Program-made: the position numbers and the translations under genes
Shown here: piece after piece, positions 34,575 through 43,766 of the stretch
Position numbering within the stretch: the first letter of the stretch is position 1
Layout: each line of letters starts with the position of its first letter
Notes under the pieces: model-generated
Databases searched by the model: none
Told to the model about the DNA's origin: nothing
Seen by the model: the letters and a program-made list of their open reading frames with translations, nothing else
NCBI GenBank assembly: GCA_012033205.1
Contig: JAAUSO010000025.1
Span: 1-56,681, forward strand
Source: Richelia sp. SL_2_1
Lineage (GTDB): Bacteria > Cyanobacteriota > Cyanobacteriia > Cyanobacteriales > Nostocaceae
Direction: 5' to 3'
Length of the DNA stretch: 56,681 nucleotides

Positions 34575-36191
34575 AAAAAACTTCTGTCGCAAACGACTAA
34601 CAAAAAGATTCACTTCCGGTAACTTCATCATCGAAGCAACAACCCCGAAAATTGCTAATCCCACAAAACCAGATATTGATAATTGTAAAAGCTCAATTAA
34701 CAAATTTCCCGAACTGAAAAACTGTTCCATAGCTTGAGAAGTTGCATAACTAGCAACACCAGCTACCACACTACCTGCGGCTAAACCTAATATTGGTAAA
34801 CCCCATTCCACAAGAGGTAAACCATTTAATTTAACGTTGAGTAGGAATAACAACATTAATATTGAACTGCAATTAACTCCAACTGTTGCTAATACTAAAC
34901 CCGGTGCGCCTAAATCAAAAACTCTAATAAATATAAAGTCTAATAAAGCATTGAGAAAAATGTTGATCATACTGATGCGAAATGGTGTATCTCCATCACC
35001 CAAAGCGTAAAATACTCGCACCAAAACATCTCGTCCTAAATAGACAAACATCCCGATACCGTTAACAATTAATAAAGAAGCAACCAAGGCTGAATTTTCG
35101 GCATTAAAAGCACCGCGTTGATAGACTATCTTCACAATTGGATTTGCTAAAGCCACCATTAAAGCACCCAAAGGTAGCATTGTAAAAGCTGAAAGCAACA
35201 ATCCTTGACGGATGCGTAATTTTAAATCTCCCCAATTTTGTGGATCTGCCAATCGAGCAAACATCGGTAATAAAGGAACCAGAATTACTCCAGAAATAAT
35301 TCCCAAAGGAGTTTGTACTAACAATCCAGCATTAGCTAAAGCCGGTGCAACCTCAGTACTAATAAATGAAGCGAAAAATAAATCGGTGTAAAGGTTAATT
35401 TGTAGCATCCCAGAAGAAAAAGTTGCAGGGCCCATAATTTTCAGGATTTCCTTTACTCCCGGTTGATTAAAATCGAATCTCAAGCGAATTCTACCCATAC
35501 CGGCTTTAGTTTGCGCTGCTAACTGCACAAACCACTGTAAAAGCGCTCCCCCTAAAGTTCCCCCTGCTAAGACAGTTCCCCCTAACATCGCGTATTCTGG
35601 GGTACTAATTTTAGTACCAACTTGTAGGTAAAGAATACCCACAGCAATCACAACCGCAACACTGGAAAACAACGGACTAATTGAAGGTAGCCAAAACACA
35701 TTAGCAGCATTCAGAACACCGAAACCAATACCAATTAAACCTGCTAAAACCGCCATTGGAGCCATTACTCGCAATTGACGAATCGCAATTTCTCGAACTA
35801 GTTCCTTTCCCGGCTCCTGTAATCCAGGTGCAAAAATATCAATACATAGAGGTGCAGCTAATACCAAAACAATTGAGACAGCAATCAGTATTCCACCAAT
35901 CAGCGTCATAATCGTTTCTACCAACGGTGCTGCCTCTTCCTTTTCACGTTTAGCTAAAACACTAACCACTGCACTGTAAAAAGGACCATTAATACCACCT
36001 AGTAATATCAGTAAAAACCCAGGTATCGTATAAGCGTATTGAAAACCCGCAAAAGCAGGACCCAAGCCAAAAGCAGCAGACATAACTAACTGTCGTACCA
36101 AACCAAAAACTTTGCTAATTAAAGTGGCAACGGCTACAATACCAGCAATACCAGCAAACGAACGAGACGGTTTATCCTGTTGTTTCGTCAC
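34566..36191 (-). CDS. murJ: Lipid II flippase MurJ
   Basis: Polytopic membrane protein of the MOP/MviN family that flips lipid II to the periplasmic side for peptidoglycan and septum synthesis. About 541 residues with roughly 14 hydrophobic helices; the N-terminal block AGIAGIVAVATLISKVFGLVRQ and YAYTIPGFLLILLGGINGPF match cyanobacterial MurJ. The first in-frame start is a TTG at 36215, but the GTG at 36191, giving (M)TKQQDKPSRSFAG, agrees better with how homologs begin and has GGGT upstream. The last codon and the stop are formed by a heptamer repeat. Confidence 0.9.
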   Translation of the reverse strand: MTKQQDKPSRSFAGIAGIVAVATLISKVFGLVRQLVMSAAFGLGPAFAGFQYAYTIPGFLLILLGGINGPFYSAVVSVLAKREKEEAAPLVETIMTLIGGILIAVSIVLVLAAPLCIDIFAPGLQEPGKELVREIAIRQLRVMAPMAVLAGLIGIGFGVLNAANVFWLPSISPLFSSVAVVIAVGILYLQVGTKISTPEYAMLGGTVLAGGTLGGALLQWFVQLAAQTKAGMGRIRLRFDFNQPGVKEILKIMGPATFSSGMLQINLYTDLFFASFISTEVAPALANAGLLVQTPLGIISGVILVPLLPMFARLADPQNWGDLKLRIRQGLLLSAFTMLPLGALMVALANPIVKIVYQRGAFNAENSALVASLLIVNGIGMFVYLGRDVLVRVFYALGDGDTPFRISMINIFLNALLDFIFIRVFDLGAPGLVLATVGVNCSSILMLLFLLNVKLNGLPLVEWGLPILGLAAGSVVAGVASYATSQAMEQFFSSGNLLIELLQLSISGFVGLAIFGVVASMMKLPEVNLFVSRLRQKFFKS

Positions 36192-36279
36192 AAATAGTAC
36201 CCGAATACTCTCCAAGGTCAGATATCTGAAAATATTTAACCTGAATTTGGGTTATATGTCAGGTAAATTTTGACAAATA

Positions 36280-36394
36280 AAGTTAAAGGTTAAAGGTTAA
36301 AGGTTAAAGGTTAAAGGTTAAAGGTCAAAGGTCAATTTTTAGTAATAACCATCAACCAACAACTATCAACTGTCCACTGTCAACTGTCAACTGT
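36280..36394. repeat. Heptamer repeats AAAGGTT and AACTGTC
   Basis: About six units of TTAAAGG/TCAAAGG (36280-36331), then about four units of AACTGTC/CACTGTC (36366-36394), between pentapeptide gene and murJ, both minus-strand. Confidence 0.9.
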
Positions 36395-36401
36395 CTCCCC
36401 A

Positions 36402-36884
36402 TCAACGACATCCAAGACTATACCGCGTGGAAACCCCGGTAACTGGATTTACTCCCGAAGCGCGATCGCACATCAATTTCACTTGATAGCGGTCAATAAT
36501 GGCATCGGTAAAATCGGCACCAGTAATATCCGCATCAAAAAAGCGACTGCGGCTCATGGTTGCTTCTGTAAAGTTAGCATTTCTCAAGTTAGCATTATCC
36601 ATTGTTACTTGGTCTACCAAGGCTCCTTTTAAATTCGCACCTTCTAAATTGGCTCTAAGTAAATTCCCTTTGGTAAACATCGCGTTTGTTAAATTGGCAC
36701 CTTGAAAATTTGTCTCTCGCATTTCAGCAGCAATAAAATTGACTCCTACTAAATCTTTATTGGAGAAATCACGGTTTTCTAAATTTGTACTGCTGTAATT
36801 AATTGTGTTTATTTGCGCGAAAGCAGGATGAGCATCAAGTAATACCCATAACCACGCTAAACACAAAACGAAAACTAAACCCAA
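36402..36884 (-). CDS. Exported pentapeptide-repeat protein
   Basis: About 160 residues with an N-terminal signal sequence ([22 protein letters not shown]) and about 12 pentapeptide repeats A(D/N)LXX between residues 35 and 130 ([20 protein letters not shown] and on), which form a right-handed quadrilateral beta-helix. A C-terminal tail with two Cys (KLMCDRAS and SLGCR) may make a disulfide in the lumen or periplasm. The open frame begins only with a TTG at 36884; residues further upstream (KKILLRLL) look natural but lack an ATG/GTG before a stop, and a low-complexity T/A tract lies right there. The true start may be damaged. Confidence 0.8.
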   Translation of the reverse strand: MGLVFVLCLAWLWVLLDAHPAFAQINTINYSSTNLENRDFSNKDLVGVNFIAAEMRETNFQGANLTNAMFTKGNLLRANLEGANLKGALVDQVTMDNANLRNANFTEATMSRSRFFDADITGADFTDAIIDRYQVKLMCDRASGVNPVTGVSTRYSLGCR

Positions 36885-36900
36885 TAAACGTAAAAGAATT

Positions 36901-36962
36901 TTTTTCTATAATTTTAAAATTTTTTAAAATTTTTTAAATTTTTTAAAACTTTTAAAATTTTA
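36901..36962. repeat. Low-complexity TTAAAATTTTTTAAAA tract
   Basis: Five irregular units of TTTTTTAAAA/TTTTAAAA directly upstream of the pentapeptide gene, made only of A and T apart from two C. It covers the region where its start codon and promoter should be. Confidence 0.85.
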
Positions 36963-37049
36963 GGGAGTAGTTTGTTCGGGAGTAGAGAAATTATTGGCGT
37001 TGCTCAAAAGATGTATGAAAATAATTTTGCGTGATTTTGAAAACCTTGG

Positions 37050-37105
37050 GAGACGTGTTAGCAAAGCGTGACGCGATAGCGTCATAGGGCATTGTATCAC
37101 GTCTC
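37050..37105. repeat. GAGACGT-type palindrome with nested second hairpin
   Basis: Outer arms GAGACGTG (37050-37057) and CACGTCTC (37098-37105), followed by TACATTATTTA as in other copies. Inside is a second perfect hairpin TGACGC-GATA-GCGTCA (37069-37084). It appears to be a long-form member of the palindrome family. Confidence 0.85.
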
Positions 37106-37154
37106 TACATTATTTAAAATTCCGCCCTTGGATTCAGCAACGCTAAATTATTTT

Positions 37155-37189
37155 TAACTCCTAACTCCTCACTCAAAACTCCTAACTCC
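37155..37189. repeat. Heptamer repeat AACTCCT/AACTCAA
   Basis: About five units that end six bases before the stop codon of the LCP gene. Confidence 0.85.
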
Positions 37190-37194
37190 GTTCG

Positions 37195-38634
37195 CTACTT
37201 CCAATCTTTCCCAATACGAATTGTTAGGTCAGATTGTATATCGCCGGTGGCGGATATATCAATATGGTTGATGTTTAAAATTTGCTGTAATTCGGATGCT
37301 GCTTGTTTATTACCTTTTTGTACTATAATTTCAGATTTTGCTCGTTCGTCCGCCCAGTTGGATACTGCATAAACATTTGTAAAGCCCTGTTTTTTGAGAA
37401 TTTCCATGACTTTTTGAGTTTGTTCAAGGCGATTGCCAGTATTTTGAACGGCAATTTTTAAGCTGGTTATTGGCTTGTTAGTTTGCTTGAGGCTAGCTAG
37501 GTTGACTCCAGCGTAATTGGCAAGCAAGTCGGCTTGTCCGTTTAAATCCAGCCAGTAACTATCTGGATCTGCACTTAAGCGACTGAATATTCCTGGTAAC
37601 AAAGTCATTTGAAAATCGTTTTGCTCGACTTTTAAAGTGAAGTTGACTAATGCCATCATTTCTTCAAGCTTCAAGTTAGTGTCAAAATACTTTCGCGTTA
37701 ACCGAGTTAACTGTGGTAATCGAGGTAATACTTTGGGACTCCAAAGACGTTCGCGTAAAGCGAGTAACATTGTTTGCTGTCGTTGGACTCTTTCTAAATC
37801 CCCGCTATTTTGTTCTCGAAAGCGGACATATTGTTCTGCTTTTTCTCCATCGAGAGTTTGCCAACCACTGACCAAATTAATCGATAGTTTTTGAGCGGAG
37901 TCTTCGTACTGCATTGGTTTAGGTACAAAAACTTCTACTCCTCCTAACTGGTCAACTAATTGTCTGAGACCATCCGTAGAAATACGAATATAGCGATGAA
38001 TCGGAGCATTACTCAAACTACGACTTACCACCCGTGCAGCTAAAACTGGGCCATCAGAAGCATTCGCTTGGGATACCTTGTTTAAACCCCTTTCGGGAAT
38101 TGATATCATCGTACCTTTGGGGATCGAAAGTACCCGAATGGTTTTATCTTCAGGATTAACCCTTACCAACAACATGGTATCGCTATTTCCGGCGAAACTT
38201 TCCGGTGAACCTTCAACCGTACCGGGAACTGGTTCAACTCCCAAAACCAAAATATTCATCGGTTTTTTGAGTTGGTATTGGGAAATATTGCTCCATAAAT
38301 CCCCTGTTAATGGTGCGTCTTCAGCATCGAGTGTAGACCATCCCAACTCATCTTCAGTTTTATCTACTCCACTCCATAACGGAGTCCAAAGCGCCAAACT
38401 TGATACCAGTAATCCCGATAAAGTAACTCCCATTACAACTGTGAGAATCCAAAACAGCCATCTGGGCATTGTTAAACCCAGTCGATAATAAAGCTGACTA
38501 GGAATAGAACTTGTTTTTTTTCCGGATGCCGGCTCAACCTGAATTTGCAGATCATCAATAGGAGCTTGGTTTTGTAAACTTTGCTCGCGATCGTAAATCT
38601 CTTGATTGTCCCAGCTTTCTATTTGTTTAACCAC
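37195..38634 (-). CDS. LytR-CpsA-Psr (LCP) family glycopolymer ligase with LytR_C domain
   Basis: About 479 residues: cytoplasmic N-terminus, one membrane helix (about residues 64-86, LFWILTVVMGVTLSGLLV), the LCP domain (about 130-300) and a C-terminal LytR_C domain (about 390-478). LCP residues seen are PMNILVLGVEPVPGT, NSDTMLLVRVNPEDKTIRVLSIP with the pyrophosphate-binding Arg/Asp, and GEKAEQYVRFREQNSGDLERVQRQQ. Family members transfer polyprenyl-linked glycopolymers to peptidoglycan. GTG at 38634 is chosen because GGGGAG precedes it by six bases; the frame extends to a TTG at 38655. Divergent from the guanylyltransferase, with 186 bp between starts. Confidence 0.9.
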   Translation of the reverse strand: MVKQIESWDNQEIYDREQSLQNQAPIDDLQIQVEPASGKKTSSIPSQLYYRLGLTMPRWLFWILTVVMGVTLSGLLVSSLALWTPLWSGVDKTEDELGWSTLDAEDAPLTGDLWSNISQYQLKKPMNILVLGVEPVPGTVEGSPESFAGNSDTMLLVRVNPEDKTIRVLSIPKGTMISIPERGLNKVSQANASDGPVLAARVVSRSLSNAPIHRYIRISTDGLRQLVDQLGGVEVFVPKPMQYEDSAQKLSINLVSGWQTLDGEKAEQYVRFREQNSGDLERVQRQQTMLLALRERLWSPKVLPRLPQLTRLTRKYFDTNLKLEEMMALVNFTLKVEQNDFQMTLLPGIFSRLSADPDSYWLDLNGQADLLANYAGVNLASLKQTNKPITSLKIAVQNTGNRLEQTQKVMEILKKQGFTNVYAVSNWADERAKSEIIVQKGNKQAASELQQILNINHIDISATGDIQSDLTIRIGKDWK

Positions 38635-38655
38635 AATTAACTCCCCACTAACCAA

Positions 38656-38690
38656 TATCAGTTATCAGTTATCAGTTATCAGTTATCAGT
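38656..38690. repeat. Heptamer repeat ATCAGTT, five units
   Basis: Five exact head-to-tail ATCAGTT units between the divergent LCP and guanylyltransferase genes, in the promoter region of both. Confidence 0.93.
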
Positions 38691-38820
38691 CCTCAACAAC
38701 GGTGTATGTTGGGAGATCGGATAGGTAGCATCTCAATAGATAACTGTTGACTGAAAAATATTGCTACTTTAAAAGCCCACTGTACACTTGAAGTGTTGTA
38801 AATAGAGTAAGTAAGACAAC

Positions 38821-39885
38821 ATGACTAATCGTTTGTTTCCAGTAATTCTTGCAGGTGGTAAAGGCGAACGTTTTTGGCCCCTTTCTCGACGAATCCGACC
38901 GAAGCAATTTTTAAATCTTGATGGTACCTCACGTAGCTTAATGCAAGCCACTGCTGACCGTTTATTACCGTTAACTGATGGTTGGGATTCTTTATGGGTA
39001 GTAACCTCTAGTCTCATAGCAGAAGGTGTCAAAGAACAATTACCCGAATTACCCAGTGCCAACTTGCTTGTAGAGCCACAAGGAAGAGATACAGCAGCGG
39101 CGATTGCCTGGGCAAGTTTGGAAATTCAAAAACGTTACGGTGAAGACGCTATTATCGGTTTTTTCCCAGCAGACCATTGGATTGCAGACCAAGAAGCTTT
39201 TGCACGTACATTAAGTGCAGCAGCGGATTTAGCAGCACAAAATCCAGCGATTGTAACTTTGGGGATCAAACCAACATTTCCATCAACAGGTTACGGATAC
39301 ATAGAACAAGGTGAAAAATTTGGTAGCTTTAACAACTTGCCAGCCTATCACGTTAACCGCTTTACTGAAAAGCCTAACCGCGAAACAGCGGAAACTTTTT
39401 TACAAACGGGACGATTTAGTTGGAATAGCGGAATGTTTATTTTCCGAGCCGGTGTTGCCATTAAAGAACTGTATGCTCATGCTCCAGAAATTATCGAACC
39501 CATCGAAAAACATGGTCCCGATATTTATCCTCAATTGCCCAAATTGAGCGTAGACTATGCCTTAATGGAAAAAACCAATTTAGCTTATGTCTTACCAGTC
39601 GAATTTGGCTGGGACGATTTAGGAGATTGGAATGCCATTGAAAGGCTGCTCAAAAAAGAAACAGAGCCAAATGTAGAATTAGCTACTCATGTAGGATTAG
39701 ATACTAAGGGAGCTATTTTCTATGCTAGCAATCAAGATGATGTAATTGTTACCATTGGGCTTGAGGATGTAGTCGTCGTTCGCGACAAGAATGTCACTTT
39801 AATTGTCAAAAAAGAACGCACCCAAGAAATTAAGCAGGTACTCAAGACCCTAGAATCTGATTCCCGATTTACCGAATTACTTTAA
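38821..39885 (+). CDS. Mannose-1-phosphate guanylyltransferase
   Basis: Makes GDP-mannose from mannose 1-phosphate and GTP, supplying mannose and fucose for polysaccharides. 354 residues of the short (non-fused) type. Nucleotide-binding signature VILAGGKGERFWPLSRRIRP (8-27) followed by KQFLNLDG, PADHW (about 121-125) which carries the metal-binding Asp, and FTEKPNRETAE with the sugar-phosphate Lys. The phosphomannose-isomerase domain of bifunctional ManC is absent. ATG at 38821. Its divergent neighbour, an LCP ligase, attaches glycopolymers, so a joint role in envelope polysaccharide is plausible. Confidence 0.93.
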   Translation: MTNRLFPVILAGGKGERFWPLSRRIRPKQFLNLDGTSRSLMQATADRLLPLTDGWDSLWVVTSSLIAEGVKEQLPELPSANLLVEPQGRDTAAAIAWASLEIQKRYGEDAIIGFFPADHWIADQEAFARTLSAAADLAAQNPAIVTLGIKPTFPSTGYGYIEQGEKFGSFNNLPAYHVNRFTEKPNRETAETFLQTGRFSWNSGMFIFRAGVAIKELYAHAPEIIEPIEKHGPDIYPQLPKLSVDYALMEKTNLAYVLPVEFGWDDLGDWNAIERLLKKETEPNVELATHVGLDTKGAIFYASNQDDVIVTIGLEDVVVVRDKNVTLIVKKERTQEIKQVLKTLESDSRFTELL

Positions 39886-40244
39886 AGTAACTATAGCCTA
39901 GTAATTATTAACCGGGGCATTGGGGGCGAGGAAATATCAAAAAATCCATCATACCCAATCCCCCAAATTTCACAAAATAAACAATAAAGTCAAAATACAC
40001 CAAAAAAAATATATATAAATATAAAAAGTTAAAACCTCAAACCCTTGACAGAAGCATTAAAGCTATTTTTTCTAGTATAACTATTCAATCGGAAGATGAG
40101 GTTCGGGGGTTCAGGGGAGATAGATAATTCCCAATTACCCATTACCCATTACCAATTACCCATTACCCATTACCAATTACCCATTACCAATTCCCTATTC
40201 CCTATTCCCTATTCCCTATTCCCAATTCTGATTAATTATTAAAA
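39886..40244. other. Gap before the ABC1 kinase gene, with heptamer repeats
   Basis: The right part (about 40125-40228) is an array of about fourteen units ACCCATT/ACCAATT/CCCTATT ending 16 bp before the start codon. The left part has no ORF or clear structure. Confidence 0.7.
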
Positions 40245-41890
40245 ATGTTTCTAACTCAAACCGTTCCTCGTCAAAGAGAAATTATTGAAGTTTTATTCCG
40301 CAATGGCTGGGATTATATGCGACGGCTGATTACTGTTGGTAAAGCCGATGAACCCCAGTTACCTACTCCTGCTGTTTTAAAAAATATTTTGGTAGATTTG
40401 GGTCCTGTTTACATTAAACTCGGTCAATTACTTTCTACCCGTCCAGATTTGCTCAGCGCATCCTATATTGAAGAACTTTCAACTCTACAGGATAATGTAC
40501 CACCCGTACCTTGGGCAGATGTAGAGGTACTGATTCGCAAGCAGTTGAAAAATCCCCTAGAAGAAAGCTTTGCCACAATTAATCCTGTACCTGTAGCTGC
40601 TGGTTCCATTGCTCAAACACATAAAGCAACTCTTGTCAATGGTCACGAAGTTGCAATTAAGGTACAACGTCCCGGTATTGACCTGACTGTTGACCAAGAT
40701 ATTGCTTTAATTCAAGGTATTGCGGAATTAGTTGCTCGGACAGAATTTGGACAAGTTAATGATATTAAGGCGATCGCCGATGAATTTTGTACCGCATTAA
40801 AAGCGGAATTAGACTTTACGCGAGAAGCTGGTTTTACAGACCAATTACGGCGCAATTTATCCCAAAGTAAATGGTTTGACCCCAAAGAGATAGTAGTTGC
40901 TCAAATTTATTGGGAATTAACTACACCAAAATTAATGGTGATGGAATGGCTTGATGGTGTACCGATATTATCTGCGACTATAGGCAATGATAGTAATGGT
41001 GTGAGTGCGGCAGCAGAACGTAAAAGAGTTACCAGTCTATTATTTGCAGTGTTTTCTCAGCAATTATATGTTGATGGATTCTTTCATGCAGACCCCCATC
41101 CTGGCAATATATTTTATCTCAAAGATGGTCGTGTTGCTCTCCTCGACTGCGGAATGGTGGGAAGACTCGATCCCCGTACTCAGCAAATATTAATCGAAAT
41201 GTTGCTGGCAATTGTAGACTTAGATGCTCAAAGATGCGCTCAATTAACTTTACAGTTAGCAGGTTCATCCAAGCCGGTAGATATGTCGCGTTTGGAAAAT
41301 GATTATGACCGGATGCTGCGAAAATATTTTAATCTGAGTTTGGCTCAACTTAATTTCTCCGAAGTTGTTTACGAAACTTTTCAAGTTGCTCGCAACAACA
41401 ATATTCGCTTACCTAGCAATATGGGATTGTATGCCAAAACTATCGCTAATTTAGAAGGATTAGCACGAGCATTCAATCCAGAGATCAATTTTCTAGAAGA
41501 AATTAAACCATTTCTCACAGACTTATTTCGTCAACAGTTAGTAGGGGATTCACCAGTTCGTTCCCTTCTACGAACCGCATTGGATTTAAAAAGTCTTTCT
41601 TTGCAATTCCCTCGTCAAATAGAATATCTTTTAGAACGAGTAACAACAGAAACCTTACAATGGAATATAACTCTCAAAGGTTTAGATGGTTTACGACGTA
41701 CCACAGACGATGCAGCCAATCGATTATCCTTAGTATCCTAGTAGGTTCACTGATAATGGGTGCAGCAATTATTTCCACAAATGCTCAAACCGCTCAGCTA
41801 TCTTTAATCAGTAATATCTTATTTGCTGCTGCTAGTTTATTAGGACTATGGTTAATCTTTAGTATTTTGCGCTCCGGACGTTTACGTTAG
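40245..41890 (+). pseudogene. ABC1 (UbiB/AarF) atypical kinase, frameshifted at the C-terminal anchor
   Basis: Atypical kinase-like ATPase of the ABC1/UbiB family, linked to quinone synthesis and plastoglobule-type lipid metabolism. VAIKVQRPGI holds the ATP Lys, the A-rich loop is AAGSIAQTHKA (replacing the Gly loop), FFHADPHPGNIFY the catalytic loop and VALLDCGMVG the metal-binding Asp-Cys-Gly. The K-x-G-Q motif is in IKLGQLLSTRPDLL near residue 57. The frame ends at 41741 (498 residues), but one added T in the pair at 41730-41731 continues into NRLSFSILVGSLIMGA... and a C-terminal two-helix membrane anchor ending at 41890 (548 residues). Catalytic core is intact; only the anchor is lost. 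Confidence 0.88.
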
Positions 41891-41911
41891 CACCACAGAT
41901 GGGAAAATGGT

Positions 41912-42031
41912 AATAGGGGGATGGGGGGATGGGGAGATGGGGAGATGAAAGGAAAATCATTTATTATTAACTCCGCTGGTACTAACTCTTGACCTTTGAC
42001 CTTTGACCTTTGACCTTTAACCTTTAACCTG
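41912..42031. repeat. GGGGAGAT repeats and TTGACCT/TTAACCT heptamers
   Basis: Units of GGGGGAT/GGGGAGAT (41918-41947) and then six units of CTTTGAC/CTTTAAC (41989-42030) directly before the ABC ATPase gene. Confidence 0.85.
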
Positions 42032-42040
42032 ATTAAATCT

Positions 42041-43027
42041 ATGTCTATGATCATTGCTCAAGATTTGAGCAAAATTTATCCAGTTGCGATTAAAGAACCA
42101 GGTATTAAAGGTACAGTTTCTCATTTTTTTCGCCGCAAATACCGGGAAATTAAAGCTGTTAGTAATGTCTCTTTTGAAATTGCTCCCGGTGAGGTGGTGG
42201 GTTTTTTGGGAGCAAATGGTGCAGGGAAAACTACTACTCTCAAAATGCTCACGGGGTTAATTCATCCGAGTAGCGGTAATGTCAGAGTCGCGGGTTCAGT
42301 TCCATTTCGTCGCGAAGAAGCTTTTTTACAGCAAATTACTTTGGTCATGGGACAAAAACAGCAGTTATTATGGGATTTACCCGCTCTTGATTCTTTAAAA
42401 ATTAATGCTGCTGTATATAATATTTCTGATCGAGAATATCGGACACGAGTGGGAGAATTAACCGAAATGCTTTCACTTCAAGGTAAACTCACTCAACCAG
42501 TGCGGAAAATGTCTTTGGGTGAACGCATGAAGGCTGAATTATTAGCGGCTCTTTTACATCGTCCTCAAGTATTATTTTTGGATGAACCGACTTTAGGACT
42601 CGATGTCAATGCTCAGGTAAATGTGCGGGATTTTTTGCGCGAATACAATCAGCGCTATCAAGCAACGGTTTTGTTAACCAGTCATTACATGGCGGATATC
42701 ACCGCTTTATGTAAGCGAGTGCTGTTGATTCATCAAGGACAATTAATGTATGACGGTAGTTTAGATGGACTTTTAGAAAGGTTTGCACCTTATCGAGTTG
42801 TTAATATTGAATTAGCTCAACCTTTAGATACAGTTAAATTGGAGACATACGGCGAAATTAAGTTACATGACGGTAGAATGGTTAGTTTTATGATTCCTCA
42901 AGAAAAACTTACTAGTACGGTATCGCGTATTTTAACTGAGTTAGAAGTTGTTGATTTAACCGTTACTGAACCTCCTGTTGAAGAAGTCGTTGGTAAGGTA
43001 TTTCAAGCAGGAGCATTTGAAAGTTAA
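42041..43027 (+). CDS. ABC-2-type transporter ATP-binding protein (no permease nearby)
   Basis: 328-residue ABC ATPase. Walker A is GANGAGKTTT (57-66), signature MSLGERMK (157-164, a variant of LSGGQ typical for this ABC-2 exporter subfamily), Walker B VLFLDEP (177-183), D-loop LGLD and switch His in LTSHYM. The last 90 residues are a separate C-terminal domain. Members usually precede two ABC-2 permease genes in cyanobacteria, but here 918 bp of non-coding, repeat-rich DNA follow; the permease genes are missing or elsewhere. ATG at 42041; the codon-3 ATG is an alternative. Confidence 0.9.
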   Translation: MSMIIAQDLSKIYPVAIKEPGIKGTVSHFFRRKYREIKAVSNVSFEIAPGEVVGFLGANGAGKTTTLKMLTGLIHPSSGNVRVAGSVPFRREEAFLQQITLVMGQKQQLLWDLPALDSLKINAAVYNISDREYRTRVGELTEMLSLQGKLTQPVRKMSLGERMKAELLAALLHRPQVLFLDEPTLGLDVNAQVNVRDFLREYNQRYQATVLLTSHYMADITALCKRVLLIHQGQLMYDGSLDGLLERFAPYRVVNIELAQPLDTVKLETYGEIKLHDGRMVSFMIPQEKLTSTVSRILTELEVVDLTVTEPPVEEVVGKVFQAGAFES

Positions 43028-43244
43028 TTATATTATTATTCGCTGTTAACAATTTCCAGATCAACTTTAGTCGTATTTTTTTCATCGAGTAAATCAATAG
43101 GAATTACACAATTAAAGCTGTTTGCTATAATTTTGACAAAGCCAATTTATATAACACCGGGTTTTTCTCAATAAAAATACGGTTTTATGATTTTTGCAGT
43201 AAGATTAAATACTGAAAAATCTCAAGAATACATCAAGGAATCAT

Positions 43245-43476
43245 AGAAGTCGGGTTTTTCACAGCAATATCGATCACACCAAACAATTCTGGTAAAAACC
43301 CGACTTCTTATTCCACATCAAGGAATCACAGAAGTCGGGTTTTTGGAAGAATATTCATCACACCAGATAATTCTCCTAAATACCCGACTTCTTATTCCAG
43401 ATCAAAAATCATAGAAGTCGGGTTTTTGGCAGCAATATCCATCAGAGCAAATAATTCTGGTAAAAACCCGACTTCT
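43245..43476. repeat. Tandem array of three AGAAGTCGGGTTTTT hairpin elements
   Basis: Three head-to-tail units of about 84 bp: arms at 43245-43259/43294-43308, 43330-43344/43378-43392 and 43413-43427/43462-43476. Units 1 and 3 have perfect 15-bp arms; the right arm of unit 2 has one change. Loops of about 34 nt share the pattern CAATATC-x-ATCA-CACC-x-AATTCT, and spacers share TTCCACATCAAGGAATCA. Same family as 4337-4399 and 55063-55224. Confidence 0.93.
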
Positions 43477-43737
43477 TACCCTACATCAAAAAATCATCAT
43501 TAATATAATCTCGGTTTCTTCTCAGTTAAAATACTGATTCCGTTTTTTAAGTATTTTAAAATACCAAAAAAACATAAAAAAGCAACAAAACTACATATGA
43601 ACACGTTTTTTTTCTCAGTGCTTAGTTATTAGAATCACAAAAATAATTTTTAATGACAAAAATATCATTAATAATGCAAATGGTTTCATTTAACGAACGA
43701 AAATTCGTTGTTTTTGAGACGTGATGTAAGTCACTTT

Positions 43738-43766
43738 TTAAGTTAAAATAAAAATCTTGGTATAAT
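43738..43766 (+). promoter_or_regulatory. Possible promoter upstream of the DUF2993 gene
   Basis: TATAAT at 43761-43766 is a perfect -10 hexamer; TTAAGT 17 bp before it is a weak -35. It would give a leader of about 170 nt before the start codon at 43946, with the GACC/GGTC hairpin near its 5' end. Confidence 0.3.

Noticed and set aside
38769-39062. Minus-strand 97-residue frame
   Set aside because: Antisense of the well-supported mannose-1-phosphate guanylyltransferase with no family resemblance.
41660-41890. Separate 76-residue membrane protein gene
   Set aside because: Its sequence continues the ABC1 kinase C-terminus after one added T, so it is the end of the same gene.
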